DNA of 7,586 bases, taken from the NCBI GenBank assembly GCA_023423675.1, contig JAFAFD010000107.1, positions 1 through 7,586 of the forward strand, written 5' to 3'. Under the pieces are notes generated by a model. The model ran no database searches. It saw only the letters and a program-made list of their open reading frames with translations, and was not told the DNA's origin. This DNA is from Pseudomonadota bacterium (GTDB taxonomy: Bacteria > Pseudomonadota > Gammaproteobacteria > Xanthomonadales > Xanthomonadaceae). The first letter of the stretch is position 1, and each line of letters opens with the position of its first letter. Shown piece by piece: positions 5,839 to 7,586 of this stretch. The position numbers were made by a program, and so were the translations under genes.

Positions 5839-5843
5839 ATAAT
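5838..5843 (+). promoter_or_regulatory. Candidate -10 box for prfC
   Basis: A consensus TATAAT at 5838-5843 lies 46 bases upstream of the prfC ATG, which would give a leader of roughly 40 bases. At 17-base spacing the -35 position (5815-5820, GGGCGC) does not match, and there is no TGn extension. The match is notable because AT-rich hexamers are rare in this GC-rich sequence. prfC may therefore have its own promoter instead of depending on read-through from the peptidase gene. Confidence 0.5.
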
Positions 5844-5889
5844 CGGGCGCTTATCTCTTTGAAAAGCGCCCCGGGCGGGCGCCACTGCC

Positions 5890-7494
5890 ATGTCCGAAGT
5901 CGCCAACGAAGCGTCGCGTCGCCGCACCTTCGCCATCATTTCCCACCCTGACGCCGGCAAGACCACGCTGACCGAAAAGCTGCTGCTGTTCGGCGGTGCG
6001 ATCCAGATGGCCGGTTCGGTGAAGGGCCGCAAGGCCGCCCGCCACGCGACGTCCGACTGGATGGCGCTGGAAAAGGAGCGCGGCATCTCCGTCACCTCCT
6101 CGGTGATGCAGTTCCCGTACGAAGGCAAGATCGTCAACCTGCTCGACACCCCCGGCCACGCCGACTTCGGCGAGGACACCTACCGCGTGCTGACCGCGGT
6201 GGACTCGGCGCTGATGGTGATCGACGTGGCCAAGGGCGTGGAAGAGCGGACCATCAAGCTGATGGAAGTCTGCCGCCTGCGAGACACCCCGATCATGACC
6301 TTCATCAACAAGCTCGACCGCGAGGGCAAGGACCCGATCGAGCTGCTGGATGAAGTGGAGACCGTGCTGGGCATCCAGTGCGCCCCGGTCACCTGGCCGA
6401 TCGGCATGGGCCAGCGCCTGAAGGGCGTCGTCCACCTGCTGACCGGCGAAGTGCACCTGTACGAACCGGGCCGCAACTTCACCCGCCAGGATTCGACCAT
6501 CTTCCCGTCCATCGATGCCCCCGGCCTGGCCGAGAAGATCGGTGCACAGATGCTGGCCGAACTGCGCGACGAACTGGAACTGGTGCAGGGCGCCAGCCAT
6601 CCGTTCGACCTCGACGCCTACCGCGCCGGCAAGCAGACCCCGGTGTTCTTCGGCTCGGGCGTGAACAACTTCGGCGTGCAGCCGCTGCTGGACTTCTTCG
6701 TCGAGCACGCCCCGCCGCCGCAGGCGCGCACCACCACCGGCCGCATCATCGCGCCGGAAGAGAACAAGCTCAGCGGCTTCGTGTTCAAGATCCAGGCCAA
6801 CATGGATCCGCAGCACCGCGACCGCGTGGCGTTCATGCGCATCTGCTCGGGGCGCTTCAGCGCCGGCATGAAGACCTTCCACGTGCGCACCGGCAAGGAC
6901 ATGAAGCTGGCCAACGCGCTGACCTTCATGGCCAGCGACCGCGAGATCGCGGCCGAAGCTTGGCCGGGCGATGTCATCGGCATCCACAACCACGGCACCA
7001 TCTCCATCGGCGATACCTTCACCGAAGGCGAAGCGGTCACGTTCACCGGCATCCCCAACTTCGCCCCGGAACTGTTCCGCCGCGCGCGCCTGCGCGATCC
7101 GCTCAAGCTCAAGCAGCTGCAGAAGGGCCTGGCCCAGCTGTCCGAGGAAGGTGCGACCCAGTTCTTCCGCCCGCTCACCAGCAACGACCTGATCCTGGGT
7201 GCGGTGGGTGTGCTGCAGTTCGACGTGGCCGCCTACCGCCTGAAGGACGAATACGGCGTGGAAGCAACCTTCGAGCCGGTCAGCGTCACCACCGCGCGCT
7301 GGGTCCATTGCAGCAACGAGAAGAAGCTGGAAGAGTTCCGCGAGAAGAACGCACTGAACCTGGCCCTGGATGCCGCCGGCCACCTGGTCTACCTGGCCCC
7401 GACCCGGGTGAACCTGCAGCTGGCCCAGGAACGCTCGCCGGACGTGCGCTCCTCGGCCACCCGCGAAGCGGCGCACACCGGCACGGCGGGTTGA
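5890..7494 (+). CDS. prfC: Peptide chain release factor 3 (RF3)
   Basis: Cytosolic translational GTPase that recycles RF1 and RF2 from the ribosome after peptide release and takes part in post-peptidyl-transfer quality control. At 534 residues it matches the family (E. coli RF3 has 529). G-domain motifs are complete: G1 SHPDAGKTT (18-26), G2 ERGISVTSS (63-71, Thr69), G3 DTPGH (86-90), G4 NKLD (140-143) and a G5-like FFGSG (253-257). The segment [16 protein letters not shown] (119-134) and the block [19 protein letters not shown] after G5 are typical of RF3 and not of EF-G or BipA. Domain II follows from about 285, and domain III makes up the remainder to the C-terminus. The start places the G1 loop at the usual distance, and the N-terminal wording fits RF3s of Xanthomonadaceae. 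The Shine-Dalgarno sequence is weak. The gene is intact, ends 7 bases before a strong palindrome and is probably monocistronic. Confidence 0.97.
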   Translation: MSEVANEASRRRTFAIISHPDAGKTTLTEKLLLFGGAIQMAGSVKGRKAARHATSDWMALEKERGISVTSSVMQFPYEGKIVNLLDTPGHADFGEDTYRVLTAVDSALMVIDVAKGVEERTIKLMEVCRLRDTPIMTFINKLDREGKDPIELLDEVETVLGIQCAPVTWPIGMGQRLKGVVHLLTGEVHLYEPGRNFTRQDSTIFPSIDAPGLAEKIGAQMLAELRDELELVQGASHPFDLDAYRAGKQTPVFFGSGVNNFGVQPLLDFFVEHAPPPQARTTTGRIIAPEENKLSGFVFKIQANMDPQHRDRVAFMRICSGRFSAGMKTFHVRTGKDMKLANALTFMASDREIAAEAWPGDVIGIHNHGTISIGDTFTEGEAVTFTGIPNFAPELFRRARLRDPLKLKQLQKGLAQLSEEGATQFFRPLTSNDLILGAVGVLQFDVAAYRLKDEYGVEATFEPVSVTTARWVHCSNEKKLEEFREKNALNLALDAAGHLVYLAPTRVNLQLAQERSPDVRSSATREAAHTGTAG

Positions 7495-7501
7495 GACTGC
7501 T

Positions 7502-7539
7502 GGGTCAGAGCCCTTTCCTGGCGGAAGGGGATCTGACCC
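7502..7539. repeat. Long palindrome downstream of prfC (GGGTCAGA-type intergenic repeat)
   Basis: GGGTCAGA (7502-7509) pairs with TCTGACCC (7532-7539), and CCCTTTCC (7511-7518) pairs with GGAAGGGG (7523-7530) through one G-U pair. One mismatch (7510/7531) and a TGGC loop complete a stem of about 17 positions. It starts 7 bases after the prfC stop, so it will form at the 3' end of the prfC mRNA and may end or stabilise it. No T-run follows. A second, related copy begins at 7558, which points to a dispersed intergenic repeat rather than a private terminator. Confidence 0.8.
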
Positions 7540-7557
7540 CGTACACGTGGGAGCCAG

Positions 7558-7586
7558 GGGTCGGATCCCTTTCCGCAGGCAAGGGC
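7558..7586. repeat. Second copy of the post-prfC palindrome, cut by the window end
   Basis: GGGTCGGATCCCTTTCC (7558-7574) matches the left arm of the preceding palindrome (7502-7518) at 15 of 17 positions. After GCAGGC the sequence turns into AAGGG (7581-7585), which begins the complementary right arm. The remainder lies outside the window. The two units are in the same left-arm-first order, 18 bases apart. Confidence 0.7.

Noticed and set aside
4854..5951. 365-codon forward frame overlapping the M23 peptidase in another phase
   Set aside because: Pro/Arg/Ala-rich low-complexity translation without motifs. The 4939 frame has a signal peptide and all M23 catalytic residues.
5851..7476. 541-codon reverse open frame opposite prfC
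   Set aside because: It is the antisense of a fully conserved RF3 coding sequence. Its composition (His, Gln, Ala, Val, Arg) is typical of the complementary frame, and no motif is visible.

Overview
The window reads as a chromosomal segment from a high-GC gammaproteobacterium of the Xanthomonadaceae, most likely Stenotrophomonas. The support is heavy G/C use at third codon positions, short GTAG-type palindromic repeats of the SMAG class between genes, the protein sequences themselves (for example the RF3 N-terminus), and a GGGTCAGA-type palindrome after prfC. Nothing indicates phage, a plasmid, an insertion sequence, a CRISPR array or a recent island. It looks like core genome with repeat-filled gaps.

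Layout from left to right. (1) A forward gene (74-1075) encodes an exported alpha/beta hydrolase. (2) A 191-base gap between convergent genes carries four SMAG palindromes, two of which form a near-perfect inverted pair. (3) A reverse-strand operon, metX-metB-hom (4594 down to 1267), has both junctions as 4-base ATGA overlaps. (4) A 344-base divergent region holds the operon's promoter (TTGACA, 17-base spacer, CATCGT) and a SAM-I (S-box) riboswitch, followed by an 80-base leader with several competing hairpins. (5) A forward gene (4939-5823) encodes an exported M23/LytM-type peptidase. (6) After a short gap with an inverted repeat and a TATAAT box comes prfC, peptide chain release factor 3 (5890-7494). 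(7) The window ends in a strong palindrome and the start of a related second copy.

The most coherent system is the methionine branch. Homoserine dehydrogenase makes homoserine, the MetX-family acyltransferase activates it, and MetB condenses the product with cysteine to cystathionine. All three genes sit behind one S-adenosylmethionine-sensing RNA, so the end product of the pathway should control the supply of its own precursor. The homoserine dehydrogenase has no fused aspartokinase and no ACT domain. MetB closely resembles the O-succinylhomoserine-using enzyme of E. coli, which makes succinyl-CoA the likelier donor for MetX.

The best candidate for something under-described is not a new gene but the expression platform of the riboswitch. 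It has no U-tract terminator. It has instead an anti-P1 palindrome, repeated copies of both P1 strands, and a helix that could occlude the metX start codon.
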